Assembly: GCF_002109495.1 (NCBI RefSeq)
Contig: NZ_LVJN01000015.1
Coordinates: 124,001 to 188,000 of the forward strand
DNA length: 64,000 nucleotides
From: Magnetofaba australis IT-1
GTDB lineage: Bacteria; Pseudomonadota; Magnetococcia; Magnetococcales; Magnetococcaceae
Direction: 5' to 3'
Shown: positions 42,635 to 51,310 of the stretch, one piece after another
Layout: the number at the start of each line of letters is the position of its first letter
Numbering within the stretch: position 1 is the first letter of the stretch
Translations under genes and position numbers: made by a program
The notes under the pieces: generated by a model
What the model saw: only the letters and a program-made list of their open reading frames with translations
Database searches by the model: none
Told to the model about the DNA's origin: nothing

Positions 42635-43878
42635 TGCGGGTTCTGCACGTATTGGATCACGGCTTGCCGCTGCACAGTGGGTATGCCTTCCGCACCCGCG
42701 CCATCGTGCGCGAGCAGCAGCGCGTGGGAATTGAACCCCTGCTGCTGACCGGTCCCAAGCAGAACAGCGGCGCGCAGCTCAGTGAATCCGCCGAAGGGTT
42801 GGAATTCTTGCGCACGCCGCCCGAGCGTGCGGTGTGGGCTGGATGGGGACCGCTGGCGCAGTGGGGGGTGGTCACCGCGCTGGAGGCGCGGCTGAATCAA
42901 CTGATTCCGCAACTGCAGCCCAATGTTCTGCACGCCCACTCGCCCGCCCTGTGTGGATTGGCGGCGCTGCGCGCCGGGAGACGTTTTGGCTTGCCGGTGG
43001 TGTATGAAGTCAGAGCGTTATGGGAAGACGCCGCCGTCAGCCACGGGACCAGCGCGTTTGGCTCCTGGCGTTATCGCATCACGCGGGCGCTGGAGTCTTA
43101 CGTGTTGCGCCGCGCCGATGCGGTAACGTGCATCTGCGAGGGATTGCGCGAGGAGATCGTCGCGCGCGGCGTCCCCGATGCGCAGGTGACGGTGATTCCC
43201 AATGGGGTCAATATCGACGACTTCCCGCGTCTGCCTGCGGAGAAACCCGCTGAACTGGCGCGTCAGTGGGGCGTCCAAGGCAAGGTGGTGGCGGCGTTTA
43301 TCGGCTCGTTTTACGCCTATGAGGGGTTGCCGCTGCTGATTGAGGCCATGGCGCGCCTGCCCGCTGGCGTCGACGATCTGGTTCTGCTGCTGGCGGGGGG
43401 CGGGCCGGAGGCGCAGCGGGTGGAGGCGCTGATCAAGGCGCATAACTTGCAAGAGCGTGTTGTTTGGCGTGGACGCGTGCCCCACGATCAGGTCAGCGGG
43501 CTGTATCAGTTGAGCGATTTCCTGGTCTATCCGCGCCTGCCTGAGCGCATCACCGAGATGGTGACGCCGCTCAAGCCGCTGGAGGCCATGGCCATGGGAC
43601 GGCCGGTGCTGGCTTCTGACGTGGGCGGGCACCGGGAATTGATCGCTGCAGAGCGTACCGGCATGCTGTTTCCGGCAGGCGACGCCGACGCGCTGGCCGA
43701 GGCGTTGCTGGCCATGCGCAATCAGGTTCGCGAGCCGTCGCGCGCGCAACAGCTGTCAATGATCTTGGACACCGCGCGCGCGTATGTGGAAAACCAACGC
43801 AACTGGGCGGCGAGCATCGCGCCGCTGCCCGTACTGTATGACAGCCTGACGCAGCGTGCGCAGGCGGCAAGAGATTGA
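42634..43878 (+). CDS. Glycosyltransferase family 4, exosortase-A-associated type
   Basis: 414 residues. The opening MRVLHVLDHGLPLHSGYAFR, then RTRAIVREQQ, is a signature of glycosyltransferases found next to exosortase A systems. GLREEIVARGVPDAQVTVI leads to NGVNIDDFP; YPRLPERITEMVTPLKPLEAMAMG is the donor-binding end. The start is ATG 42634, in a TGATG overlap with the upstream gene and after GAGGGG; GTG 42631 is an in-frame alternative. Ten bases separate it from the ligase-like gene. Confidence 0.85.
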   Translation: MRVLHVLDHGLPLHSGYAFRTRAIVREQQRVGIEPLLLTGPKQNSGAQLSESAEGLEFLRTPPERAVWAGWGPLAQWGVVTALEARLNQLIPQLQPNVLHAHSPALCGLAALRAGRRFGLPVVYEVRALWEDAAVSHGTSAFGSWRYRITRALESYVLRRADAVTCICEGLREEIVARGVPDAQVTVIPNGVNIDDFPRLPAEKPAELARQWGVQGKVVAAFIGSFYAYEGLPLLIEAMARLPAGVDDLVLLLAGGGPEAQRVEALIKAHNLQERVVWRGRVPHDQVSGLYQLSDFLVYPRLPERITEMVTPLKPLEAMAMGRPVLASDVGGHRELIAAERTGMLFPAGDADALAEALLAMRNQVREPSRAQQLSMILDTARAYVENQRNWAASIAPLPVLYDSLTQRAQAARD

Positions 43879-43887
43879 CGATTCGTT

Positions 43888-45255
43888 ATGCGCGACCTGT
43901 TTCTGGTCATGTTTGTGGTGGGCATGTTGCCAGCCTGTTTCCTCAGGCCCCAGGTGGGCCTGATCATGTGGGCGTGGATCGGCTATATGAACCCCCACCG
44001 ACTGACCTGGAGCTACGCCTACGACTTCCGCTTCAACTACATCATCGCCATCGCCACCCTGGCGGGCATTATCCTCAATAAAAGCGTGCGCGTGCGCATT
44101 CCCTGGAATGCGGTCACCTTCTTTTGGGTCTTTTTTATCTTCTGGACCTTCGTGACCATGCAGACGGCGTTTCAACCCAATGGCGCGTACTGGGAGTTCA
44201 TCCGCTTTATCAAGATTCAGCTCATGGTGCTGGTCACCTATGTGGCCATCTCCGAGCGCAAGTGGATTGATCGTCTGATTGCGGTGATCTTCTTCTCGGT
44301 GGCGATGTGGGCGGTCAAGGGCGGCATCTTCTCGCTGATGAACGGCGGCGCCTATCGCGTCTACGGCCCGGCCAAGAGCTTCATTGAAGACAACAACGCG
44401 CTGGCGCTGGCGCTGATCATGGTGCTGCCCTTGGGGCGCTATCTGCAGATCAACGCCAAGCACTGGTACACCAAAGTGTTTATGCTGGCGATGATGCTCA
44501 TCTGCGCGCTCACCATCGTCAGCACTTACTCGCGCGGCGGTCTGCTGGGCGGGTTGGCGCTGGTGTTTGTGTTCTGGATGCGCGGCCGTCGTCGCATCCT
44601 CACCGCGATGCTGATTGTTCCGGTGCTGTACGGATTGTACAACTTCATGCCGCAGCACTGGCACGACCGCATGCACTCCATCTCCACCTTTACCGATGAG
44701 CAGGCCATTGAGCAGGACTACTCAGTGGATGGCCGCATCAACTCGTGGAAATTCGCCGTCAACCTGGCGCTGGATCGCCCCTTTATGGGTGGTGGTTTCG
44801 ATACCTTTACCTACGCGGCGTTTAAGCTCTACGCTCCCAGCACCTGGGTGCATGACGCCCACAGCATCTATTTTGAGGTGCTGGCCGAACATGGCGTGTT
44901 TGGCTTCCTGTTGTTCTTCTTTTTCCACTTTTTCGCCTTCTTGCAGGGCAACTGGGTCATACGTCACACCAAGCAGCATGAGGATTTGACCTGGGCCCAC
45001 GATCTTGTGGGGATGATCCAGGCCAGTATGGCGGGTTACTATGTGGCCGGCGCGTTCCTGGGGCTGGCCTACTTTGACCTGCCCTACCACTTGATCTCCA
45101 TTGTGGTGATCATTCGCATCTACGTGCGCAAAGTGCTGCAGGCGCGCGGCGATCTGATTATCGATAATCGGGGCGACCCGCTCACGTATCGAAGGCCAGC
45201 AGGGAAAGCATCAATTTTTCAGCCAGATAACAGGAGCCTTGGCGCAACAGCGTAA
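43888..45255 (+). CDS. O-antigen ligase/polymerase-like membrane protein, exosortase-A-associated
   Basis: 455 residues with about eleven membrane segments. The Wzy_C region is recognisable by WVHDAHSIYFEVLAEHG, in which His/Tyr/Glu-rich periplasmic residues match the ligase active loop, and RGGLLGGLALVF in an earlier helix. The opening FLRPQVGLIMWAWIGYMNPHR is specific to putative O-glycosylation ligases of exosortase loci. It probably joins or polymerises lipid-linked glycan in the periplasm. Its stop TAA is the loop of a small hairpin. Confidence 0.85.
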   Translation: MRDLFLVMFVVGMLPACFLRPQVGLIMWAWIGYMNPHRLTWSYAYDFRFNYIIAIATLAGIILNKSVRVRIPWNAVTFFWVFFIFWTFVTMQTAFQPNGAYWEFIRFIKIQLMVLVTYVAISERKWIDRLIAVIFFSVAMWAVKGGIFSLMNGGAYRVYGPAKSFIEDNNALALALIMVLPLGRYLQINAKHWYTKVFMLAMMLICALTIVSTYSRGGLLGGLALVFVFWMRGRRRILTAMLIVPVLYGLYNFMPQHWHDRMHSISTFTDEQAIEQDYSVDGRINSWKFAVNLALDRPFMGGGFDTFTYAAFKLYAPSTWVHDAHSIYFEVLAEHGVFGFLLFFFFHFFAFLQGNWVIRHTKQHEDLTWAHDLVGMIQASMAGYYVAGAFLGLAYFDLPYHLISIVVIIRIYVRKVLQARGDLIIDNRGDPLTYRRPAGKASIFQPDNRSLGATA

Positions 45256-45263
45256 CGCTGTTG
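45245..45263 (+). repeat. Hairpin whose loop is a stop codon
   Basis: CAACAGCG(TAA)CGCTGTTG: an 8-bp stem with a three-base loop that is the stop of the ligase-like gene. It resembles single units of the composite repeats, but no neighbouring modules are present. Confidence 0.6.
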
Positions 45264-45299
45264 TCAGCCTGGTTCCCGCCACGGGGACGGCGAGAGAAC

Positions 45300-46073
45300 A
45301 TGAGTCAAGCCAAGCAATCGGAGTGGTCCGAGCAGTGGACGCTGTTCCAGGATGAGGAGGCGTTCCTCTTCAATGAGTGGATCCAGCCCTACGCGCTGGA
45401 GGATCTGCGCGGCAAGAGCGTGCTGGAGTGCGGCTGCGGCGGCGGACAGCACACCGGCTTTATGGCCCCCTATGCGGCCTCGGTGACGGCGGTGGATCTG
45501 AACACCACGCAGATCGCCCGCGAGCGCAATGCGCAGTTCAACAACATCGAGTTCGTTGAGGCCGATATCGCCGCCATGGATCTGGGACGCCAGTTTGACG
45601 TGGTGATCAGCATCGGCGTGGTGCATCACACCGACGATCCCGACGCCACCGTGGCCAATCTCAAACGCCATGTGAAGCCCGGTGGGCTGCTGATTCTGTG
45701 GGTCTACAGCGCCGAGGGCAACGCCATGGTCAAATATGGCGTGGAGCCGGTGCGCAAGCTGCTGCTGACGCCGCTGAGTCGCCCGGCGTTGATGCGTGTT
45801 TCGCAGATCGTTACCGCGCTGATGTATCCGTTCATCTACACCATCTACCTGCTGCCGCTGCGTTTTCTGCCCTTCTATGCGTACTTCGGCAACTTCCGCA
45901 AACTGGGCTTTGCGCGCAATGTGCTCAATGTATTCGATAAACTCAACGCGCCGCAGGTGGACTTCATCTCCCGCCCGCGCGCCCAAGGGTGGGTGGCGGA
46001 TATGGACAAGGCCACGGTGCTGCCCTATATGGGCGTGAGCCACTCCGTCAGCGGCGTGCGGCGCGATGGCTGA
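45300..46073 (+). CDS. SAM-dependent methyltransferase
   Basis: 257 residues. SAM site VLECGCGGGQHTGFM, acidic motif VTAVDLNTTQIARERN, then FDVVISIGVVHHTDDPDATVAN and VKPGGLLILWVY. Hydrophobic segments at about 165-205 suggest membrane association, as in ubiquinone/glycolipid methyltransferases. ATG 45300 (MSQAKQSEW) is used because GAGAG precedes it, and the longer frame starts in the hairpin. It lies among glycan genes and probably modifies a lipid-linked sugar. Confidence 0.75.
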   Translation: MSQAKQSEWSEQWTLFQDEEAFLFNEWIQPYALEDLRGKSVLECGCGGGQHTGFMAPYAASVTAVDLNTTQIARERNAQFNNIEFVEADIAAMDLGRQFDVVISIGVVHHTDDPDATVANLKRHVKPGGLLILWVYSAEGNAMVKYGVEPVRKLLLTPLSRPALMRVSQIVTALMYPFIYTIYLLPLRFLPFYAYFGNFRKLGFARNVLNVFDKLNAPQVDFISRPRAQGWVADMDKATVLPYMGVSHSVSGVRRDG

Positions 46074-46102
46074 GCAACCACACAAACGGGGCGGATGCTG
46101 AC

Positions 46103-48034
46103 GTGTGCGGTCTGGCGGGCATACTCAGCGGTGACGGGCCGCCCCAGCGGGCGACCCTGGAGCGCATGGCGCAGCGGCTGGCCCATCGCGGTCCCGATGC
46201 GCAAGGGGTGGAGATTGTCGGCCCCATGGGGCTGGCGCACCGGCGTCTGGCGGTGATCGACACCGTGGCCGCCAGCAACCAACCCATGGCCGACGCCACG
46301 GGCCGTTACTGGATCGTCTACAACGGCGAGATCTACAACTATCGTGAGATTCGCGCCGAGTTGGAGAGTCTGGGGGTCACGCCTCAAACCGCCAGCGACA
46401 CCGAGGTGGCGCTGCTGGCCTATCGCCAGTGGGGGCCCGACTGTTTGCAACGCTTTAACGGCATGTTCGCGCTGGCGATTTGGGACAACCAGGAGCGCGA
46501 ACTGTTTCTGGCCCGCGACCGCTTGGGCAAGAAGCCGCTGTTCTACTATGAGACCGCCGATGGCGGGCTGATCTTCGCTTCAGAACTCAAGGCGCTGCTG
46601 GCCGACCCGCGCACCCCGCGGGAGGTCAATCCGGCGGCGGTGAGCCAATTCCTCTCGCTCAACTATCTGCTCACCAGCGCCTGTGCGGTGCGCGGCGCGC
46701 GCAAACTGCCCGCCGCCCACGCCATGCTGTTTCGGCCCGGGCGGTCGCCGAAGGTCTGGCGCTACTGGGATCTGGCGGCGCACTTTCACAACAAGCAAAA
46801 ATTCGCCAACGAAGCCGAAGCGGGGGAGGCGTTCAACGCCCTGCTGGAGGATGCGGTGCGTCAGCGTTTGGTGGCCGACGTGCCGCTGGGGGCGTTCCTC
46901 TCCGGCGGCATCGACAGCTCCACCATCGTCGCCGCCATGGCGCGCCTGCGCGACCCCTCCAAGGTGGAGACCTTCTCCATCGGCTTCGCCGAGAAGAGTT
47001 ACAGCGAACTGGACGCCGCCAGCGAGACCGCCCATACCCTGGGCCTGAGCCATCACACCCGGGTGATCGATTCGGCCTTCGCCGAGCGCTTGCCGGAGCT
47101 GGCGTGGTTTTGCGACGAGCCGTTCGCCGACAGTTCGATCTTCCCCATGCTGCTGCTATCGGGTTTCTCGCGGGATTTCGTCACCGTGACGCTCTCCGGC
47201 GACGGCGCCGACGAACTGTTCGCCGGTTACACCACCTACACCGCCGACCAGATCCATCGCTGGATCAGCCGCACGCCGCCATTTCTGCTTGGCTGGATCG
47301 GCGCGCTGGCCAATCGTCTGGTTCCGGTCACCTACAACAAGGTGGGGTGGGACTATAAGATTCGCCAATTCCTGGCTGGCGCGGCGCTGCCGTTTGAGCG
47401 CGCCCACTACAGTTGGCGCACCATCTTCAATGACGCTGAAAAGGCGCAGTTGCTACACCCGGATATCCGCGACGAGGCGCTGCAGACCGACCCGTTTGAC
47501 GACTTCCAGAGCTTCTTCGACGAGGTCCCGGATCTGCACTATCTGGATCGCGCCATGTACGTGGACATCAAGACCTGGTTGGTGGATGACATTCTGGTCA
47601 AAGTGGATCGCACCACCATGGCGCGCGCCCTGGAAGCGCGCGCGCCGTTCCTGGATTACCGGTTGGTAGAGTTCGCTGCGTCTCTGCCGGTGGAGCTGAA
47701 GATGAAGGGGCTCAAGCGCAAGCACATCATGCGCGCCTCGCAACGCGGGCGCGTGCCCGATCCGGTGCTGGTCAAGCGCAAGGAAGGGTTCAATGCGCCC
47801 ATCTCCCACTGGCTGGCCAACACACGCGATCAGTTCTTCGCCGACCTGCAGGCCAATCCACTGGGCGAAGGGTTGTTCGATCAGAATGCGGTGGCGCAAC
47901 TGTGGCGCGAACATATGGCCATGGGGCGCGACAATGGTTTGCGTCTGCTGGGGCTGACCGCCTTCCACATGTGGCGCGAGGCGGCTTTGGGCCGCTCCGC
48001 CGATGCGCCGCCGCCTGCTTTTGGTCCGGCATAG
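46103..48034 (+). CDS. Asparagine synthetase-like amidotransferase, XrtA/PEP-CTERM type
   Basis: 643 residues. GTG at 46103 is chosen because the next codon is the nucleophile Cys2 (CGLAGIL), which must be N-terminal after Met removal; the frame extends upstream but without family likeness. Domain 1 is glutamine amidotransferase class II (HRGPD, NGEIYN). Domain 2 is the ATP-pyrophosphatase synthetase: FLSGGIDSSTI, then SGDGADELFAGY. In exosortase clusters such enzymes are thought to amidate a sugar acid or similar group. It is followed by a flippase-like gene 12 bases on. Confidence 0.85.
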   Translation: MCGLAGILSGDGPPQRATLERMAQRLAHRGPDAQGVEIVGPMGLAHRRLAVIDTVAASNQPMADATGRYWIVYNGEIYNYREIRAELESLGVTPQTASDTEVALLAYRQWGPDCLQRFNGMFALAIWDNQERELFLARDRLGKKPLFYYETADGGLIFASELKALLADPRTPREVNPAAVSQFLSLNYLLTSACAVRGARKLPAAHAMLFRPGRSPKVWRYWDLAAHFHNKQKFANEAEAGEAFNALLEDAVRQRLVADVPLGAFLSGGIDSSTIVAAMARLRDPSKVETFSIGFAEKSYSELDAASETAHTLGLSHHTRVIDSAFAERLPELAWFCDEPFADSSIFPMLLLSGFSRDFVTVTLSGDGADELFAGYTTYTADQIHRWISRTPPFLLGWIGALANRLVPVTYNKVGWDYKIRQFLAGAALPFERAHYSWRTIFNDAEKAQLLHPDIRDEALQTDPFDDFQSFFDEVPDLHYLDRAMYVDIKTWLVDDILVKVDRTTMARALEARAPFLDYRLVEFAASLPVELKMKGLKRKHIMRASQRGRVPDPVLVKRKEGFNAPISHWLANTRDQFFADLQANPLGEGLFDQNAVAQLWREHMAMGRDNGLRLLGLTAFHMWREAALGRSADAPPPAFGPA

Positions 48035-48046
48035 GGGGATCTCCGT

Positions 48047-49018
48047 ATGAAAAACCTGCTGATCCTGCTGGCCAAAATCGGGCTGGCTCTGGGCGGGCTG
48101 GCGTTTGGCTACCGATTGTTGGTGGAGCGGGGGGTGGATCAGACCATCGCCCGCGGCGGCGATTTGGCCTTGCTGGCGCTGGCGCTGGCCATCATCCCAG
48201 CGCTGATTCTGGCGCTGCGCTTCCAACTGGTGTTGCGCATGTGGGAGTTGCGCATCTCGCTCAAGGATGCGGTGCGCATTCATTTGCAGTCGTTGTTTTA
48301 CATGTTCTTCATGCCGGTTTCGGTGGGCATGGAGGTGTCGCGTTTCGCCAAAACCCGTCATCTGTTGCCGGAGGGCTCCGGGACGGCGCTGGCCACGGCT
48401 CTGGTGTTCGACCGCATTTTGGGCTTGGTCTTCTACATCCTCATCGCCATGGCGCTGTTCCCGTTTGTCACCCTGCAGCGCGAGTTGACGCTGTTTGGGG
48501 TGACCCTGGACCTGTCCACCGGCATCGCCTGGGCGGCGCCGGGAGTGGTGGTGGCCATGCTGGTGGTGATATGGGTGGCGTGGCGGCGCGGGTTGTTTGA
48601 CAAGCTCCGCGAAATGGCGCCGCGGATGGCGCCGGCCCTGCGTGATCATCTGGGTACGCTGGCGTGGGCGACGCTGGCGTCTTTGGCGGGCACGATGGGT
48701 TTGATGTGCATGCTCTATCTGGCGGCGCTGGGCTTTGGCGTGCCGGTCACCTTTTTGGATCTGGCGTTTATCTTCACCGGCGGTTCGCTGTTCGCCATCA
48801 TCCCCATCACCGTGGTGGGGGTGACCGCTGCGGAGATGGGCTCCATGGCGCTCTATCTGCTCATGGGCGTGCCCGAGGCGCAGGCGGCGCTGATGGTGGG
48901 CATGGGCTATGCGGTGCGGCTGCTCTACGCTTTGTATGGCGGCGTGGCGGAGCTGGCCCATGGCGGCTGGGGGCTGTTCAAGGCCCATCTGGAAGGACGC
49001 AAGGATGTGGAGCCGTGA
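48047..49018 (+). CDS. Flippase-like integral membrane protein (UPF0104/LPG synthase TM domain)
   Basis: 323 residues with about eight membrane segments. Family marks: an early Lys/Arg-rich helix end, FYMFFMPVSVGMEVSRFAK and LATALVFDRILGL, which are typical of the lysylphosphatidylglycerol-synthase transmembrane superfamily. Members transport or bind lipid-linked intermediates. Genomic position suggests flipping of a lipid-linked sugar. It reads on from the amidotransferase gene. Confidence 0.75.
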   Translation: MKNLLILLAKIGLALGGLAFGYRLLVERGVDQTIARGGDLALLALALAIIPALILALRFQLVLRMWELRISLKDAVRIHLQSLFYMFFMPVSVGMEVSRFAKTRHLLPEGSGTALATALVFDRILGLVFYILIAMALFPFVTLQRELTLFGVTLDLSTGIAWAAPGVVVAMLVVIWVAWRRGLFDKLREMAPRMAPALRDHLGTLAWATLASLAGTMGLMCMLYLAALGFGVPVTFLDLAFIFTGGSLFAIIPITVVGVTAAEMGSMALYLLMGVPEAQAALMVGMGYAVRLLYALYGGVAELAHGGWGLFKAHLEGRKDVEP

Positions 49019-49138
49019 ATGCGGGCTCGGATGGGAAGGTTTTGACCCGTCCGCCCCTTCGCGTTACTCTGTGAAGATGCAAACTGGCGCCCTGGCGGAC
49101 TGACCGTCTGCGCGCCGATCTGGTAAGGAGCGATACCC

Positions 49139-49615
49139 ATGTCCCGGGATGAACAGGCGCAAACGCCCACCGAGCAACCCCTTCCGTCCCCCGAGCAGCA
49201 GGCGCGCATGCGCCGTCGCAAGCTGATCAAGGGGTTGGCGGCCAGCGCGCCGGTGATCATGACCCTGAGCCCCGGCGCGGCGTTGGCGCGTTCGAGCAGC
49301 CAGATCTGCATCGCCAACGAGCCCACCAGCATCCCCACGGGCGGCAACTTTGCGGGCAACCGCTGCGTCACCGACAATAACGTCGACGCCAATACCAATA
49401 CCCAGGATGGCTATAAAACCTGGGACCGCGACAAGTTCACCAACTACGCCAGCAACAGCGCCACGTTGACCGGCGGTTCGGCGCAGACCACCGACGACTG
49501 CCTGATCTTCGTCAATGAGGTGGGCACGGTGAACAACACCGAAGCCGAAAGCTATGGCGATGGTCAGGCCAACCACCACATCGTCACCGACTCCTGCTGG
49601 GGCTCGTTCAATTAA
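49139..49615 (+). CDS. Secreted small protein, candidate substrate of the kinase module
   Basis: 158 residues. A long polar n-region ends in RRRKLIKGLAASAPVIM, an RR-containing signal with a hydrophobic core and cleavage near GAALA-RS; it resembles Tat signals, though R-R-K-L-I lacks the full consensus. The mature part has four Cys (in QICIA, GNRCVT, DDCLIF and DSCWGS) and is Asn/Thr/Asp-rich. There is no PEP-CTERM tail. Its position just before a PqqD-like chaperone and HprK-like kinase, as in other such clusters I recall, makes it the likely peptide substrate, an inference. Confidence 0.65.
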   Translation: MSRDEQAQTPTEQPLPSPEQQARMRRRKLIKGLAASAPVIMTLSPGAALARSSSQICIANEPTSIPTGGNFAGNRCVTDNNVDANTNTQDGYKTWDRDKFTNYASNSATLTGGSAQTTDDCLIFVNEVGTVNNTEAESYGDGQANHHIVTDSCWGSFN

Positions 49616-50000
49616 TCACGCCGCTTCGCTGGCGGAGCCCGCAGCGCAGTCGGCGCCATTGGATCCGCAGTCGCTGCGCGGCTTCATTCTGCTGGCGCGC
49701 CACGAACGTCTCTGGCGCGCCATCGCCGGACCCTTTCCCGCCAAGCGTTTTGAGGGCGGCTGGATTCTGCACAACCCGCTGACCGCCTTTACCCATTTGC
49801 TCAATCCTGCCGCTTTTGACGCCCTGACCGCTCTGGGTAAAGAGGCTCTAAATAGCGATCTGCTGGCTGCGCGTCTGCTGCAGCACGGCGCCGCGCCTGA
49901 TGCCGATGCCGCCGAGCAGTTGGCCGCGCGCCTGCTGTGGGAGCTGGATACGCTGGGCTTTATCGAACCCGATCCCGCCGCCCATGACGCCTCTGGCTGA
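49554..50000 (+). CDS. PqqD-family peptide chaperone (RiPP recognition element-like)
   Basis: Up to 148 residues. The conserved part is the C-terminal two thirds: AKRFEGGWILHNPLTAFTHLLNPAAFDALTAL matches the PqqD winged-helix pattern (split here as EGGWILHNPLTAFTHLL and NPAAFDALTAL), ending with AAEQLAARLLWELDTLGFI. PqqD-like proteins bind a precursor peptide and present it to modifying enzymes. The start is uncertain: the frame overlaps the upstream gene by 62 bases and has no strong ribosome site, so a start between 49554 and 49660, possibly a rare codon, is possible. Overlaps the kinase gene by 17 bases. Confidence 0.65.
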   Translation: MAMVRPTTTSSPTPAGARSINHAASLAEPAAQSAPLDPQSLRGFILLARHERLWRAIAGPFPAKRFEGGWILHNPLTAFTHLLNPAAFDALTALGKEALNSDLLAARLLQHGAAPDADAAEQLAARLLWELDTLGFIEPDPAAHDASG

Positions 50001-50913
50001 TCACGCCCCGCGCTTCATCGCGCGCGCGATGCGCGGCCATGGCCTGCGCTTGCGCGTGGGGCCGTTTGCGCTGCACCTGCGCAGCGATGCGCCGGGCCTG
50101 GCCGACGCCGTGCGTCTGCTCTACGCCCACCATCCCGCTGAGATCGCGCCGCCGTGGGCCACGGTGGCCGACGTCCACGCCGCCGTGCTGCGCGCGGGTG
50201 GGCTGCGGCGCTGGTGGCGGCCCCAGGTGCGCTTCCATCTGGAGGGGCCGAGTCCGTTTCAGCCGTTTCCCGCCGACCACGCCATGCCGCTGCTGGAGTG
50301 GGGCATGAACTTCGGCGTCTCCTCCCGCGCCAACCGCTATCTGATGCTCCACGCCGCCGCCGTGGCCGCGCCGGACGACAGCGCGTTGATTCTGCCCGGG
50401 CGGCCCGGTTCGGGCAAATCGACCCTGGCCACGGCGCTGGCGTTTCGCGGCTGGCGTCTGCTCTCCGATGAGTTCGGGCTGGTGCGCCCGGAATCCGGCA
50501 TGATGCATCCGTTTCCGCGTCCCACTGCACTCAAAAATGAGGCCATCGACGCCCTGGCGGCCTGCATTCCCGAGGCGCAGATGGGGCCGCGCTATCTCAA
50601 GACCCGCAAGGGGACGGTGTGCCATGTGCAGCCGCCTGCGGCCAGCGTGGCGGCCATGGCGCGTCCGGCGTGGCCGCGCTGGTTGTTGGCGCCGCAGTAC
50701 GAGGCGGGCGCGCCGGTGCAGTGGCAAGAGTTGGATCCCATGGAGGCGTTTCTGCGCTTGGGTGGCGGCGCGTTCAACTATGAGCTGTTGGGGCGGACAG
50801 GATTTGATGCGGTGGCGCGGATCAGCGATGATCTGTTGGGCTGCTGGAGTTTGACCTATGGCGATCTGAATGCGGCGATTGCGGCGATCAATGAACGCTT
50901 CGGCGTGAGGTGA
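49984..50913 (+). CDS. HprK-related kinase
   Basis: 309 residues. P-loop LPGRPGSGKSTLATAL lies near residue 140, followed by WRLLSDEFGLVRPE, which corresponds to the acidic catalytic strand of HPr kinase (HprK) proteins, and KNEAIDAL later. The N-terminal half is unlike HprK of Firmicutes and may be the substrate-recognition part. Family members of this sort are called HprK-related kinase A and go with PqqD-like chaperones; HprK-like kinases also phosphorylate lasso peptides. ATG 49984 (MTPLADHAPR) is preferred to an upstream frame extension. Confidence 0.75.
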   Translation: MTPLADHAPRFIARAMRGHGLRLRVGPFALHLRSDAPGLADAVRLLYAHHPAEIAPPWATVADVHAAVLRAGGLRRWWRPQVRFHLEGPSPFQPFPADHAMPLLEWGMNFGVSSRANRYLMLHAAAVAAPDDSALILPGRPGSGKSTLATALAFRGWRLLSDEFGLVRPESGMMHPFPRPTALKNEAIDALAACIPEAQMGPRYLKTRKGTVCHVQPPAASVAAMARPAWPRWLLAPQYEAGAPVQWQELDPMEAFLRLGGGAFNYELLGRTGFDAVARISDDLLGCWSLTYGDLNAAIAAINERFGVR

Positions 50914-50955
50914 GTGTTTAGTCGTTCGCTTTCACGACTGAACATATGGGTGCTG

Positions 50956-51108
50956 TAAGATATCGAGGGCTGCGCCCTCGAGCTCCCAAGATCAAAAGCC
51001 ACACCGTGGGCGCCGCCCAAGTTATTGTAGATACGGCTTCGTCTATGGCCGCTGGGGGCGCGGCCCCCAGACCCCGGAAAAACGCGCCAATAAATGTCGC
51101 GTTTTTCC
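50956..51108 (-). repeat. Composite hairpin repeat, family 1, copy J (with insertion)
   Basis: On the plus strand: 50963-50981 (TCGAGGGC, loop TGC), 51006-51019 (GTGGGC, loop GCC, its last pair lost), a 29-base segment not seen elsewhere (about 51020-51048), 51052-51070 (CTGGGGGC, loop GCG) and the AT-rich hairpin 51076-51108 (GGAAAAACGCG arms, 11 bp, loop CCAATAAATGT). The loop is one base longer than in copies D and E. Confidence 0.9.
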
Positions 51109-51164
51109 ACCTGTCGAGAGTAGCGCACACACGAACTTACGAGTCTTTCACAAAACGATGAATA

Positions 51165-51284
51165 CACTTGGAGTAAAACTAACGAGGGTCCAGGGAAATC
51201 ATTTCCCTGGCGTGTGCAGGGCAGAGCCCTGCCGGGTCCAGGGCGGCGCCCTGGTCGGGGTCTGGGGCGAAGCCCCAGTATCTT
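51165..51284 (+). repeat. Composite hairpin repeat, family 2, copy 2
   Basis: Same start (CACTTGGAGTAAAACTAACG) as family 2 copy 1, then CCAGGGAAA(TCA)TTTCCCTGG, GCAGGGC(AGA)GCCCTGC, CCAGGGC(GGC)GCCCTGG and CTGGGGC(GAA)GCCCCAG, ending in TATCTTA. The CACGGGC hairpin of copy 1 is absent. It lies directly after a family 1 copy, so together they fill the 397-base gap. Confidence 0.9.
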
Positions 51285-51310
51285 AACGCTTCCCAACCAA
51301 GCCAGACGAG

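Noticed and set aside
47453-48988. 511-codon frame antisense to the amidotransferase and flippase genes
   Set aside because: His/Gln/Arg-rich shadow spanning two real genes and their gap.
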